The position numbers were made by a program, and so were the translations under genes. A stretch of DNA of 64,000 nucleotides from an uncultured Eubacteriales bacterium (GTDB lineage: Bacteria; Bacillota; Clostridia; Oscillospirales; Oscillospiraceae), in assembly GCA_900546415.1 (NCBI GenBank), contig URCY01000003.1, positions 1-64,000 on the forward strand, given 5' to 3'. Position 1 is the first letter of the stretch, and each line of letters begins with the position of its first letter. The notes under the pieces were generated by a model. It worked only from the letters and a program-made list of their open reading frames with translations, ran no database searches and had not been told where the DNA came from. Below, piece by piece: positions 53,702 to 62,730 of this stretch.

Positions 53702-54696
53702 CGGTCGGCGCCCTCCTGCTCCGGGAGCACCTGCCTGAGCGCTTCAATGCCGACCTCGATCATGGAATCGTCCGGCTCGTTGGTCGTCAGATATTGCAGC
53801 CACATGCCGGGCGCGGACAGCGCGCGCGTGAGCCAATTGTCATGGCGGCCGACCAGACGGTTGAATTCATAGCTGATGCCCACCACGATCGGCAGGAGCA
53901 GCAGCCGCAGCGCCACGCGGAACAGCGCCTCGAGAACGCGGTTATGAAATTCCGGCGTGACCGGCGCAAGGAGCTGCGTCGCGACGGAGAAGACGAGAAT
54001 GGAGATGATGATGACCACGAACAGGAAGCTCGTGCCGCAGCGCGGGTGCAGGCGGGTCTGCCTGCGGACGTTCTCGACCGTCAGGGGCAGACGCGCCTCG
54101 TAGCAGCGGATGGTCTTATGCTCCGCGCCGTGATAGGAAAAGACGCGCTTCATGTCCTTCATGCGCGAGACAAGGAACATATACGACAGGAAAATGACGA
54201 TGCGCACCAAGCCCTCAAGCAGGTTGCGCACCAGCTCGTTGGTCGTGAGGAAGCGGTTGATGACGCTGCCGATCAGCGACGGCAGGACGAAGAACAGCGC
54301 CACGGAGAAGGCGATGCCGACGACGACTGCCAGCGTGGTCATGACGCTCTGCGCCTTCTCGGAGGACAGGTGCTTTTCCAGCCACGCGTCGAACCTGGAC
54401 TGCGGCTCCTGCGCGGCCTCCTCGTCGTCCTCGGCGTAAACGTCGGCGGAATAGAGCAGCGCCGTCACGCCCATTTTCATCGACGCGCAGAAGTTGAACA
54501 CGCCGCGGATAAACGGCAGCTTTTTCAGAGAGAAGCCCTCGCTGACCTTGCGCGGCTCGGTCTTGATGCGAAGGCCATCCTTTTTGCGCACGACCACGGA
54601 GGATTTGTCCGGGCCAAGCATCATGATGCCCTCGATCAGCGCCTGACCGCCGATCATGGTCTTGAATTTTTCGGTGAATTCGACTTTTTTTGCCAT
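53695..54696 (-). CDS. yqhQ: DUF1385 (YqhQ-like) membrane protein
   Basis: A 333-residue integral membrane protein of the DUF1385 family, common in Firmicutes next to prmC. Signatures are IGGQALIEGIMMLGP at the N-terminus, FSYHGAEHKTIRCYEA and HPRCGTSFLFVVIIISI in the middle, and four or five TM helices. The His and Cys residues suggest metal binding, but the function is unknown. Confidence 0.9.
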   Translation of the reverse strand: MAKKVEFTEKFKTMIGGQALIEGIMMLGPDKSSVVVRKKDGLRIKTEPRKVSEGFSLKKLPFIRGVFNFCASMKMGVTALLYSADVYAEDDEEAAQEPQSRFDAWLEKHLSSEKAQSVMTTLAVVVGIAFSVALFFVLPSLIGSVINRFLTTNELVRNLLEGLVRIVIFLSYMFLVSRMKDMKRVFSYHGAEHKTIRCYEARLPLTVENVRRQTRLHPRCGTSFLFVVIIISILVFSVATQLLAPVTPEFHNRVLEALFRVALRLLLLPIVVGISYEFNRLVGRHDNWLTRALSAPGMWLQYLTTNEPDDSMIEVGIEALRQVLPEQEGADRW

Positions 54697-54705
54697 AGCA
54701 GCTCC

Positions 54706-56094
54706 TTATGCGATCGGCAGACGGATGGTGACGAGCGTTCCGCCGCCGGGGGCGTTCTCCAGGGTGAGCGTGCCGTTGTGCATCGAGACGATCTCCTCGC
54801 AGACCGCAAGGCCGATGCCGCTTCCGCGCGCCTTGGACGAGCCCTTATAGAATTTTTTCTTGACGAGCGGCAGCTCCTCCGCCGGGATGCCGCAGCCGAA
54901 ATCGCGGATGCGGATGACGACCTCGTCGTCCTCGCGGCGCATCTCGGCCGTGATCTTGCCGCCCTCGCCGCCGTGCTTGACGGCGTTATCCAGAATGTTC
55001 AGGAACACCTGCCGCATACGCTCCTTGTCGCAGGGGATCTCGGGGATGTCCTCGTCGTTTTCGAGGTATTCCAGCTCGATGCCCTCGCGCTGCAAACGCG
55101 AGCCGTACATGAACACCGTGTCCTCAAACTCCGCCCGCAGGTCGGCCGGGGCGACGTTGAGCGTGAAGCGGCCGTCCTGCATCCGGGTGAACTCGAGCAG
55201 ATCCTCGACCATGCCCGTCAGGCGGCGCGTCTCGCGCAGGATGATGCTCAGGCCGCGCTGCGCCTCGGCCGTGTCGACACTGCCGCCGCCGGACAGGAGC
55301 GTCTCGCTCCAGCCGCCGATGGCCGTCAGCGGCGTGCGCAGCTCATGCGACACGCGCGACATGAATTCCGACTGCATTTTCTCGTTCTGGCTGATCTTGT
55401 TCGACATATCGTTGATCGTGTCGGCCAGCTCGCCGATCTCGTCGTCATAGCGGCGCGAAATCTGCACGCCGTAGCTCCCGGCGGCAATGCGCTTGGCCGT
55501 CGTGGTGATCTCGGTGATCGGCACGAAGACCGAGCGCAGATAAAAGCGCTGGATGATGTACAGAATGACCATCAGACCCGCTGCGACGAGCACGATCGCC
55601 CCGGTCAGCAGCAGGACGGCGTGATCCGTCTCGTTCAGACGCACAACGCCGCGCAGAATGCCCAGCACGGTGCCGCTCTCGTCCATCACGGGCGCAGCCA
55701 TGGCCATCACGCGGCCGTGCGCCGCGGCGTTATGACCCATTGTCCACTTGATCTCGCCGGTCTTGATCGCATTGCGGACGTCGCTCTGCGCCTCGGGGAC
55801 GCCGTTTTCCGCCCCGACGGTCAGGATCGGCTCGCCGTGCAGGTCGAACAGCTGCATCCAGTGGCTTTCCATCACGTTGTAGCTCCGAAGCGCCTCCTCA
55901 GGCGTGAGGCTGCCGCTCTTGCAGAGCTGCTGGAGCGCGTAAAGCTCCGTGCGCAGCTCCTGCCGCTGCGCGCTGTAGCACAGCATCGCCGTGCTCGCCG
56001 TGAGCACCACGACGCAGACCAGCGCCAGCGCCACGACGATGCTCAGAGAGCTGCGCACCCATCGGCGCAGCAGACCGCTGTTATTCTCCTTCAC
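54706..56094 (-). CDS. Sensor histidine kinase (HAMP, HisKA, HATPase)
   Basis: A 462-residue membrane kinase. TM1 is about 17-40, an extracytoplasmic sensor follows (40-155), then TM2 (about 158-182), a HAMP linker (FVPITEITTTAKRIAAGSYG), the phospho-acceptor His in SRVSHELRTPLTAIGGW, and the ATP-binding N, G1 and G2 boxes (LDNAVKHG, IRDFGCGI, GSGIGLAVC). It is encoded directly after its response regulator. The signal is unknown; the arrangement resembles PhoR/VanS-type systems. Confidence 0.94.
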   Translation of the reverse strand: MKENNSGLLRRWVRSSLSIVVALALVCVVVLTASTAMLCYSAQRQELRTELYALQQLCKSGSLTPEEALRSYNVMESHWMQLFDLHGEPILTVGAENGVPEAQSDVRNAIKTGEIKWTMGHNAAAHGRVMAMAAPVMDESGTVLGILRGVVRLNETDHAVLLLTGAIVLVAAGLMVILYIIQRFYLRSVFVPITEITTTAKRIAAGSYGVQISRRYDDEIGELADTINDMSNKISQNEKMQSEFMSRVSHELRTPLTAIGGWSETLLSGGGSVDTAEAQRGLSIILRETRRLTGMVEDLLEFTRMQDGRFTLNVAPADLRAEFEDTVFMYGSRLQREGIELEYLENDEDIPEIPCDKERMRQVFLNILDNAVKHGGEGGKITAEMRREDDEVVIRIRDFGCGIPAEELPLVKKKFYKGSSKARGSGIGLAVCEEIVSMHNGTLTLENAPGGGTLVTIRLPIA

Positions 56095-56781
56095 TCAGAC
56101 GCCCCACTTATAGCCGAAGCCCCACACCGTGGTGATATAGGTCGGGTTGGCGGTGTTATCCTCGATCTTGATGCGCAGACGGCGGATGTTCACGTCGACG
56201 ATCTTCAGCTCGCCGTCGTAATCCCGCCCCCAGACCGCGTTGAGGATGTCCTCGCGGGACAGCGCGCGTCCGGGGTTCTGCATGAACAGCTGCACAATGG
56301 CATATTCCACCTGCGTCAGGCGGATGGGGCGGCCGTCCTTCTCGAGTGTGCGGTTGCGCGTGTTGAGCGTGAACGGCTCGTGGACGATGACCTCGGGGTC
56401 GGACTCGACACCGCCGCCCACGCGGCGGTAGAGCGCGTCGATGCGCGCGGTCAGCTCGGCCGGAGAAAAGGGCTTGGTGACGTAATCGTCCGCGCCGGTC
56501 ATCAGGCCGGTGACCTTGTCCATTTCCTGCGTGCGCGCCGTCAGCATGATGATGCCGATGGTCTTGTTCGTCGTGCGGATCGTGCGGCAGACCTCAAAGC
56601 CGTCGATGTCCGGCAGCATGATGTCGAGGATCGCAACGCCGATGTCCGGGTTTTCCTTCAGGCGCTGAAGGGCCTCGGCGCCCGTCCCCGCCTCGACGGG
56701 CTCATAGCCCGCGCGCTTCAGGTTGATGACCACAAAGCTGCGGATGTTGACCTCATCCTCAAGGATCAGAACTTTTTTCAT
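56095..56781 (-). CDS. OmpR-family response regulator
   Basis: A 228-residue DNA-binding regulator. The receiver has D53 as phosphorylation site (ILDIMLPDIDGFEV), Thr/Ala switch in LTAR and Lys in TKPFSPAEL. The winged helix has LTQVEYAIVQLFMQNPGRALSREDILNAVWG and VDVNIRRLRIKIEDN with TVWGFGYKW. An extended -10 lies upstream. The kinase gene abuts its stop codon. Confidence 0.95.
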   Translation of the reverse strand: MKKVLILEDEVNIRSFVVINLKRAGYEPVEAGTGAEALQRLKENPDIGVAILDIMLPDIDGFEVCRTIRTTNKTIGIIMLTARTQEMDKVTGLMTGADDYVTKPFSPAELTARIDALYRRVGGGVESDPEVIVHEPFTLNTRNRTLEKDGRPIRLTQVEYAIVQLFMQNPGRALSREDILNAVWGRDYDGELKIVDVNIRRLRIKIEDNTANPTYITTVWGFGYKWGV

Positions 56782-56856
56782 TCACGGTTCCTCCCGCCGG
56801 AGCCGCGCGGAAGCCTGCTGCGCGGTCGGCGTCTTTCTTTTCTGCATATTCGGAAG

Positions 56857-56865
56857 TATTATACC
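56857..56865 (-). promoter_or_regulatory. Extended -10 promoter of the two-component operon
   Basis: On the minus strand TGGTATAAT (TG then TATAAT, 56857-56862) lies about 75 nt before the regulator start. A good -35 at 17 nt is missing, which fits extended -10 promoters. Confidence 0.55.
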
Positions 56866-56918
56866 ACAGCTTGCTGCAATTGTGTAGTCCGTTCGTCGGA
56901 AAAAACCGATTTTTCACA

Positions 56919-59900
56919 CTATTTTAACACAACGGCGTCCTGCCCGAGCAGCGTCCGCAGCTCGTCGAGCATATCACCGCGCAGGGAGCAGCCCGTGCCG
57001 CGCTTGCGGCCGCAATCGGCGTAATAGAGCACCGCCTGCACCGCGCCGGGGAACATATTCAGGATCGCGCGGGTCTTGCGGTCGGCCTCGCCGCCCTCGC
57101 AGGGCAGCTTGAGATAGAGCCGCTGCGCCTGCGGCACAGCCTCGGCGGTCTGCCGCCTTGCGGCCTGCTCCAGCGGGAGCAGACGGTTGACGACCATCTG
57201 CGGCGCCTTTTCGTCGCGCACCGACAGCCGCCCCTCGACCACGACGGGCGTGTTTTCCTTCAAAAGGTCGCCGCTGCGGCCAATGACGTTGGAGAACACG
57301 AGCAGCTCCATGTCGCCGGTGTCATCCTCCAGCGTGATATAGGCCATGACGGAGTTGCTGCGCGTGGTCTTCATCTTGACCTGCTCGATGATGCCCGCAA
57401 GCTGGACGGTCTGCTCGTCGTGATAGCGGCCGTCGTCCTGCTCGAACGAGAGCAGCACGCTGCCGATCGGAACGACCTTCGTGCCGCGGAGCTGCTTGCG
57501 GTATTCGTCCATCGGGTGGCCGGAGAGGTAAAGGCCGATCGTCTCCTTCTCCATCTGCATCAGCTCCTGCTTGTCCAGCTCGGGCATCGGCGGCACGCGG
57601 AAGCCCGTGTGCGCCTCCTTCTGCTCGCCCAAAAGGTCGAAGAGCTGCATCTGCCCGCTCAGGTTGCGCTTATGGCGCTCGGCCACGGAATCCAGCACGC
57701 GGGCGTAGATCGCCAGAAGCTGCGCGCGGTTCAGCCCGAGGCTGTCCATCGCGCCGCATTTGATGAGGTTCTCGACGGCGCGCTTGTTGAGGTCGGCCTC
57801 GCTCATGCGCTCGGCCAAGTCCTCCAGAGACTTGAACGGGCCGTTTTTCTCGCGCTCGGCGACCATCTGCCGCAGCAGGCCGCGTCCGATGTTCTTCACC
57901 GCGCCGAGCCCGAAGCGGATGCCCTCCGGCTCGACCGTGAATTTATCCTCTGAGGTGTTGACGTCCGGGTGCAGCAGGGCGATGCCCATCTCGCGGCACT
58001 CGGCGATGTAGCCGACGGCCTTGGTCGTGTTATCGAGCACGCTCGTCAGCAGCGCGGCCATATATTCCTTGGGATAATGACATTTTAAATAGGCCGTCTC
58101 ATAGGTGATCTTCGCGTAGCAGACGGCGTGCGCCTTGTTGAAGGCATAGTTCGCGAAGTCCAGAATGTCCTTATAGATCGCCTGCGCGGCGGCCTCGCTG
58201 ACGCCGTTGGCGATCGCGCCGGGAATGCCGCGCTCCGCGTCGCCATAGACGAACGCCTTCTGCTCGGCAAGGATGATCTTTTCCTTCTTTTTGGAAATGG
58301 CGCGGCGCATATTGTCCGCCTGCCCGAGGCTGTAGCCGCCGAGCTTGCGGAAGATCTCGATGACCTGCTCCTGATAGACGATGCAGCCGTAGGTCACGGA
58401 GAGGATCGGCTCAAGCTGGGGACAGAGATAGGTGATCTTCTCCGGGTGGTGCTTGCTCTCGATGAAGCGCGGGATGGAGTCCATCGGGCCGGGGCGATAG
58501 AGCGCGACGATAGCCGTCAGATCCTCGATCGACTGCGGCCGCATGTTCACGCAGACGCCCGTGATGCCCGCCGACTCGAGCTGGAAGACGCCGGCCGTCC
58601 GCCCCTCGGAGAGCATTTGAAAGCTCGCGGGATCGTCCTCGCGCACGGCTTGCAGGTTGAACTCCGGCTCGCGCTTGCGGATCTGCTGCACGGCGTCCTC
58701 GATGATCGTGAGGTTGCGCAGACCCAAAAAGTCCATCTTGAGCAGACCCAACTCCTCGATCGTGGTCATGGTGAACTGGGTCACGACGGTGTCGTCGTTG
58801 CGCGCCAGGGGGACATAGTCCGACACGGGGCGCTTCGTGATGACCACGCCGGCGGCGTGGGTGGACGTGTTGCGCGGCATCCCCTCGAGCGCGCGCGCCG
58901 TGTCGACGAGCTTTTTCACGCGCTCGTCGGCGTCATACTGCTCCTTGAGCTGGGGCGAGACGCGCAGCGCCTCGTCGAGCGTCATGTGCAGCGTGGTGGG
59001 GATAAGCTTGGCCACGGCGTCCGTCTCGGCATAGGAGAAGTCGAGCACGCGGCCGACGTCCCGGATCGCCGCGCGCGCGGCCATCGTGCCGAAGGTGACG
59101 ATCTGCGCGACGTGATCCTTGCCGTATTTTTCCATGACGTAGTCAATGACCTCGCCGCGCCGCGCCTGACAGAAATCCGTGTCGAAATCGGGCATACTGA
59201 CGCGCTCCGGGTTCAGGAAGCGCTCGAAGATCAGGCTGTATTTCATCGGATCCATCTCGGTGATGTGCATACAGTAGGCCGCAATGGAGCCGGCGCCCGA
59301 GCCTCTGCCCGGCCCGACGGGAATACCGGTGCGCTTCGCCCAGAGGATGAAGTCCGCCACGATCAGATAATAATCGACGTAGCCCATCTTCTCGACGACG
59401 CTCATCTCGTAATCCAGACGGCGGCGGTACTCCGGCGGCGCGTCGGGATAGCGCTCGCGGAAGCCCTCCTCGCAGAGGCGGCGGAAATAGCTCAGCGAAT
59501 CCGAGCCGTCCGGCGCCTTATACTCCGGCAGGTGATAGTGGTTGAACTCAAACTCGACCTGACAGCGGTCGGCGATTTTCTGCGTGTTTTCCAGCGCCTC
59601 GGGCTGGTTGGGGAAGAGGCAGCGCATCTCCTCCTCGCTCTTGATATAAAATTCCTGCGTCTCGAAGCGCATCCGGTTCGGGTCGTCGACGGTCTTGCCC
59701 ATCTGGATGCACATCAGCACATCCTGAATGTAGCTGTCCTCGCGCGTGAGATAGTGCGCGTCGTTCGTCGCGACCAGCGGCAGCCCCGTCTCCCCGGACA
59801 GGCGCAAAATGCCGCGGTTGACCTCCTGCTGCTCCGGCAGGCCGTGATCCTGCAGCTCCAGATAAAAATGCTCCGGCCCGAAAATATCGGCCAGCTCGAG

Positions 59901-60374
59901 CGCGGCCGCCTTCGCGCCGTCGTAGTCGTGCGCGCGCAGGCAGCGCGGGATCGCCCCGGCCAGACAGGCAGAGAGCGCGATTAGCCCCTCGGAATGCTCG
60001 CGCAGCAGCGCAAGATCGACGCGGGGCTTGATATAAAAGCCGTCCAAAAACGCCTTGGAGACGAGGTAGCTCAGATTCTGATAGCCCGTCTCGTTCTCAC
60101 ACAGCAGCACGAGGTGGCGCGCCTCGTTGTCCACGCCGTGGACGCGGTCCTGCATCCCGCGCGGGGCGACATAGACCTCGCAGCCGATCACGGGGTGCAG
60201 CCCGGCGGCCTTGCAGGCGCGGTAAAAATCGATCACGCCGTACATCACGCCGTGATCGGTGATGGCGACGGCCGTCTGCCCGAGCGCCTTGGCGCGCTCG
60301 ACGAGCTTCCCGATGCGGCAGGCGCCGTCAAGCAGGCTGTATTCGGTGTGGACGTGCAAATGGGCAAAGGCCAT
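56919..60374 (-). CDS. dnaE: DNA polymerase III subunit alpha (DnaE)
   Basis: A 1151-residue replicative polymerase of the DnaE type. The PHP domain (HLHVHTEYSLLDGACRI, VAITDHGVMYG) is intact. The catalytic Asp pair is in PDFDTDFCQARR near residue 393. Also present are GRGSGAGSIAAY, FVYGDAERGIPGAI and the fingers/tau-binding region, then an OB-fold (VAYITLEDDTGDMELLVF-type). Clostridia usually also have PolC, which is not in the window. AAAGGAGCG precedes the ATG. Confidence 0.97.
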   Translation of the reverse strand: MAFAHLHVHTEYSLLDGACRIGKLVERAKALGQTAVAITDHGVMYGVIDFYRACKAAGLHPVIGCEVYVAPRGMQDRVHGVDNEARHLVLLCENETGYQNLSYLVSKAFLDGFYIKPRVDLALLREHSEGLIALSACLAGAIPRCLRAHDYDGAKAAALELADIFGPEHFYLELQDHGLPEQQEVNRGILRLSGETGLPLVATNDAHYLTREDSYIQDVLMCIQMGKTVDDPNRMRFETQEFYIKSEEEMRCLFPNQPEALENTQKIADRCQVEFEFNHYHLPEYKAPDGSDSLSYFRRLCEEGFRERYPDAPPEYRRRLDYEMSVVEKMGYVDYYLIVADFILWAKRTGIPVGPGRGSGAGSIAAYCMHITEMDPMKYSLIFERFLNPERVSMPDFDTDFCQARRGEVIDYVMEKYGKDHVAQIVTFGTMAARAAIRDVGRVLDFSYAETDAVAKLIPTTLHMTLDEALRVSPQLKEQYDADERVKKLVDTARALEGMPRNTSTHAAGVVITKRPVSDYVPLARNDDTVVTQFTMTTIEELGLLKMDFLGLRNLTIIEDAVQQIRKREPEFNLQAVREDDPASFQMLSEGRTAGVFQLESAGITGVCVNMRPQSIEDLTAIVALYRPGPMDSIPRFIESKHHPEKITYLCPQLEPILSVTYGCIVYQEQVIEIFRKLGGYSLGQADNMRRAISKKKEKIILAEQKAFVYGDAERGIPGAIANGVSEAAAQAIYKDILDFANYAFNKAHAVCYAKITYETAYLKCHYPKEYMAALLTSVLDNTTKAVGYIAECREMGIALLHPDVNTSEDKFTVEPEGIRFGLGAVKNIGRGLLRQMVAEREKNGPFKSLEDLAERMSEADLNKRAVENLIKCGAMDSLGLNRAQLLAIYARVLDSVAERHKRNLSGQMQLFDLLGEQKEAHTGFRVPPMPELDKQELMQMEKETIGLYLSGHPMDEYRKQLRGTKVVPIGSVLLSFEQDDGRYHDEQTVQLAGIIEQVKMKTTRSNSVMAYITLEDDTGDMELLVFSNVIGRSGDLLKENTPVVVEGRLSVRDEKAPQMVVNRLLPLEQAARRQTAEAVPQAQRLYLKLPCEGGEADRKTRAILNMFPGAVQAVLYYADCGRKRGTGCSLRGDMLDELRTLLGQDAVVLK

Positions 60375-60398
60375 GCGTGCTCGCTCCTTTCGGCAGGC

Positions 60399-61298
60399 TT
60401 ATGCTTCGTTTCCCAGCGCAAGCAGCTTGCGCAGGCGGTGGTTGACCGCCGATTTCGTCAGCGGCGGCTCATGCAGCTCGGCAAGCTCCTGAAGCGTGAC
60501 CTCCGGATGCGCGCGGCGCAGCTCCGCCGTCTGCCGCAGCTTCTCCGGAAGGGTGTCGAATTGCCCGCGCTCCTCGAGCCGCCGCAATGCGGCAAGCTGC
60601 TCCTGCGCCGCCGCGACGGCCTTATCGACATTGGCCGCGTCGCAATTCGTCTTGCGGTTGGCGTCGTTGCGCCAATCCTTCTCGATCTTGGCGGACATGA
60701 CCGCCATCGCGCTGACCGGCGCGCCGATCAGCGTCAAAAAATCCTCAATGGCCTCGCTCTGCTTGAAATAGAGCACGCTGCTGCCCTTGCGCTCGGTGGC
60801 CTTGGGCTTGAGCGCCAGCTCATCGAGCAGCAGCTCCGTCTCGCGGCTGACCTTCAGATGCGTCGTGGACAGCTCCAGATGATAGCGCTTTTCCGGGTCG
60901 GTCACGGAGCCGCCCGCCAGAAACGCCCCGCGCAGGAAGGCGCGGCGGCAGCAGTCGTTCTCGAGCAGCCCCAGATTCACATGCAGGCTGACGCTCGTCT
61001 CGGCGGAAAAGCCGCAGCGCGCGAAAATATGCGCGATCTTCGCCGGATCGGTCACGCAGAGCGTCAGCTTCCCGGCCACGCCCGCCTCGGGCAGGACGTC
61101 GAATTTTGTCGCGGCGGCCTTGCGCAGCAGATAGGGCAGACGCCGCGCAAACTCGGCGCTCTCGGTCACGATGCGGATGCAGTCGGCCGTGAAGGTGTTG
61201 GCGTAGAGCAGCGTGCCCATCAGCTCGGCCATGGCGCAGCAGCTCCTGCTGATCTCGGGTCTGCAAAGCTCTTTTTTCACTTCTCCCGCAAAGGACAT
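60399..61298 (-). CDS. whiA: DNA-binding protein WhiA
   Basis: A 299-residue gram-positive protein linked to cell division and chromosome segregation. It has an N-terminal degenerate LAGLIDADG-type domain (FLRGAFLAGGSVTDPEKRYHLE) and a C-terminal helix-turn-helix (HPEVTLQELAELHEPPLTKSAVNHRLRKL). It sits 4 nt after the RapZ-domain gene; in most Firmicutes the order is rapZ-yvcK-whiA, so yvcK is missing here. Confidence 0.95.
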   Translation of the reverse strand: MSFAGEVKKELCRPEISRSCCAMAELMGTLLYANTFTADCIRIVTESAEFARRLPYLLRKAAATKFDVLPEAGVAGKLTLCVTDPAKIAHIFARCGFSAETSVSLHVNLGLLENDCCRRAFLRGAFLAGGSVTDPEKRYHLELSTTHLKVSRETELLLDELALKPKATERKGSSVLYFKQSEAIEDFLTLIGAPVSAMAVMSAKIEKDWRNDANRKTNCDAANVDKAVAAAQEQLAALRRLEERGQFDTLPEKLRQTAELRRAHPEVTLQELAELHEPPLTKSAVNHRLRKLLALGNEA

Positions 61299-61302
61299 GC
61301 CC

Positions 61303-61671
61303 TCACCCCCGCAAAATATCCCGGTGCTGCACCAGCACGGCGCAGCCCTCCTGCCGCAGCTCCCCGGCGAGCGCCTCGGCCACGGCGACGGAACGGTGCC
61401 GCCCGCCGGTGCAGCCGACGGCGACCGTCAGCTCCGCCGCGCCGTGACGCTCGGAGAGCCGCAGCTGACAGCGCAGAAACGCCGCCGCCCGCTCCAAAAG
61501 CTCTCGGCTCTCGGGATGCGCAAAAACAAACTCGCACACCGGCGCGTCCAGGCCGCTCAGCGGCCGCAGCTCCGGCACCCAGTAGGGATTTTCGAGACAA
61601 CGCGCGTCGAAGACGACGTCGGCCTCGGGCATCCCGTATTTATGCCCGAAGGAAAGGATCGTTACGTTCAT
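61303..61671 (-). CDS. Stand-alone RapZ C-terminal domain protein
   Basis: A 122-residue protein equal to only the C-terminal half of RapZ/YvcJ. It has SFGHKYGMPEADVVFDARCLENPYWVPELRPLSGLD (in pieces), then VAVGCTGGRHRSVAVAEALA, the phosphatase-like loop that binds GlcN6P in E. coli RapZ, and VQHRDI. The N-terminal ATPase/P-loop half (about 160 aa) is absent, and the upstream gene murB is 0 nt away, so no remnant remains. It is probably a real short paralogue. Confidence 0.88.
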   Translation of the reverse strand: MNVTILSFGHKYGMPEADVVFDARCLENPYWVPELRPLSGLDAPVCEFVFAHPESRELLERAAAFLRCQLRLSERHGAAELTVAVGCTGGRHRSVAVAEALAGELRQEGCAVLVQHRDILRG

Positions 61672-62586
61672 TTATTCCCACAGACGCACCTCCGGCTCCA
61701 ATCGGACGCCGGTCGCGTCAAGCACCTTTTTTTGAATCTCGCGGATGAGCGTCAGCACATCCTGCGCCGTCGCGCCGCCGTTGTTCACGATGAACCCGGC
61801 GTGCTTTTCCGAAACCGACGCGCCGCCAACCGTCAGCCCCTTGAGGCCGGTCTGCTCGATGAGCGCGGCGGCATAGCCGGTCTGCGGACGGCGGAACGCG
61901 CTGCCCGCAGAGGGCATGGAGAGCGGCTGGGAGGCGCGGCGTTTTTCGGCCAGCTCGGAAATTTTCGCGCGGATCGCGTCCGGCTCGCCCGGACGCAGAC
62001 GGAAAACCGCCCGCACGATCACACCGGGCAGGGTCTGGAACACGCTCGTGCGGTAGCCGAAGGCGCAGTCCGCAGCGGCAAAGCGCTCCATGCGCCCGTC
62101 CGGGTGCAGAAAGTCGACCGACTCGACCACGTCCTTCATTTCGCCGCCGTAGGCGCCCGCGTTCATAAAGACCGCGCCGCCGACCGTGCCGGGAATGCCG
62201 TGCAGCGTCTCCATGCCGCTCAGGCCGTCGGCTGCGGCAAAGAGCGCCGTTTTCGCCAGCGAAACACCGGCCATGGCGGAAATATGCGTCCCGTCGAGCA
62301 ACTCCAGCCCGATCAGGCAGTCGCGCAGGCAGATCGTCAGCCCGCGCAGCCCGGCGTCGGGTGCAAGCACGTTCGTCCCCGCGCCCAGAATATGCGGCGC
62401 GACGCCCGCCTCATGCGCAAGGCGCAGCAGCGCTTGCAGCTGCGCCGACTCGGTCGGAAAGGCCATCAGCTCCGCCGGGCCGCCGATGCGGAACGAGGTG
62501 TGCCGCGCCAGCGGCTCCTCCTCACGGAAGATCCGACGCGGCAGCGCGTCATAGAGCGTCTGCCGCAAAGCTTCGATCGTTTTCAT
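61672..62586 (-). CDS. murB: UDP-N-acetylenolpyruvoylglucosamine reductase
   Basis: It reduces UDP-GlcNAc-enolpyruvate to UDP-MurNAc with NADPH and FAD. The 304 residues show TSFRIGGPAELMAFP, LGAGTNVL, GIPGTVGGAVFMNAGAYGGEM, the catalytic Ser in PSAGSAFRRP, and Glu in LEPEVRLW, a type IIB enzyme. The start at 62586 is preferred because GGAGGCGCTT precedes its ATG; an earlier ATG would add 26 unlikely residues. Confidence 0.95.
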   Translation of the reverse strand: MKTIEALRQTLYDALPRRIFREEEPLARHTSFRIGGPAELMAFPTESAQLQALLRLAHEAGVAPHILGAGTNVLAPDAGLRGLTICLRDCLIGLELLDGTHISAMAGVSLAKTALFAAADGLSGMETLHGIPGTVGGAVFMNAGAYGGEMKDVVESVDFLHPDGRMERFAAADCAFGYRTSVFQTLPGVIVRAVFRLRPGEPDAIRAKISELAEKRRASQPLSMPSAGSAFRRPQTGYAAALIEQTGLKGLTVGGASVSEKHAGFIVNNGGATAQDVLTLIREIQKKVLDATGVRLEPEVRLWE

Positions 62587-62654
62587 AAGCGCCTCCTGCC
62601 TCTCCGCGCCGCTCGGCGGCGCGTCGCGTTTCAACCTATACCATTTCATGCTAT

Positions 62655-62683
62655 AGTATACCACAATTTGCGCCCGGCTGCAA
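62655..62683 (-). promoter_or_regulatory. SigA-type promoter of the murB-rapZ'-whiA-dnaE run
   Basis: On the minus strand TTGCAG (62678-62683) and TATACT (62655-62660) are 17 nt apart, about 65 nt before murB. Confidence 0.75.
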
Positions 62684-62684
62684 C

Positions 62685-62720
62685 CAAAAAACGCACCCGC
62701 AGGCTTGCCCTGCGGGTGCG
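62685..62720 (-). terminator. Terminator of udk
   Basis: Arms CGCACCCGCAG (62692-62702) and CTGCGGGTGCG (62710-62720) are followed on the minus strand by T6 (62685-62690), then the murB promoter. Confidence 0.9.
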
Positions 62721-62730
62721 CGGTCGGATC

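Noticed and set aside
51374..53872. Plus-strand open frame of 832 codons opposite recX, recA and prmC
   Set aside because: Antisense shadow; no start signal and no domain.
53794..57024. Plus-strand open frame of 1076 codons opposite yqhQ, the kinase and the regulator
   Set aside because: Same artefact; its translation is Arg/His/Asp-rich and matches nothing, while the minus strand encodes complete known proteins.
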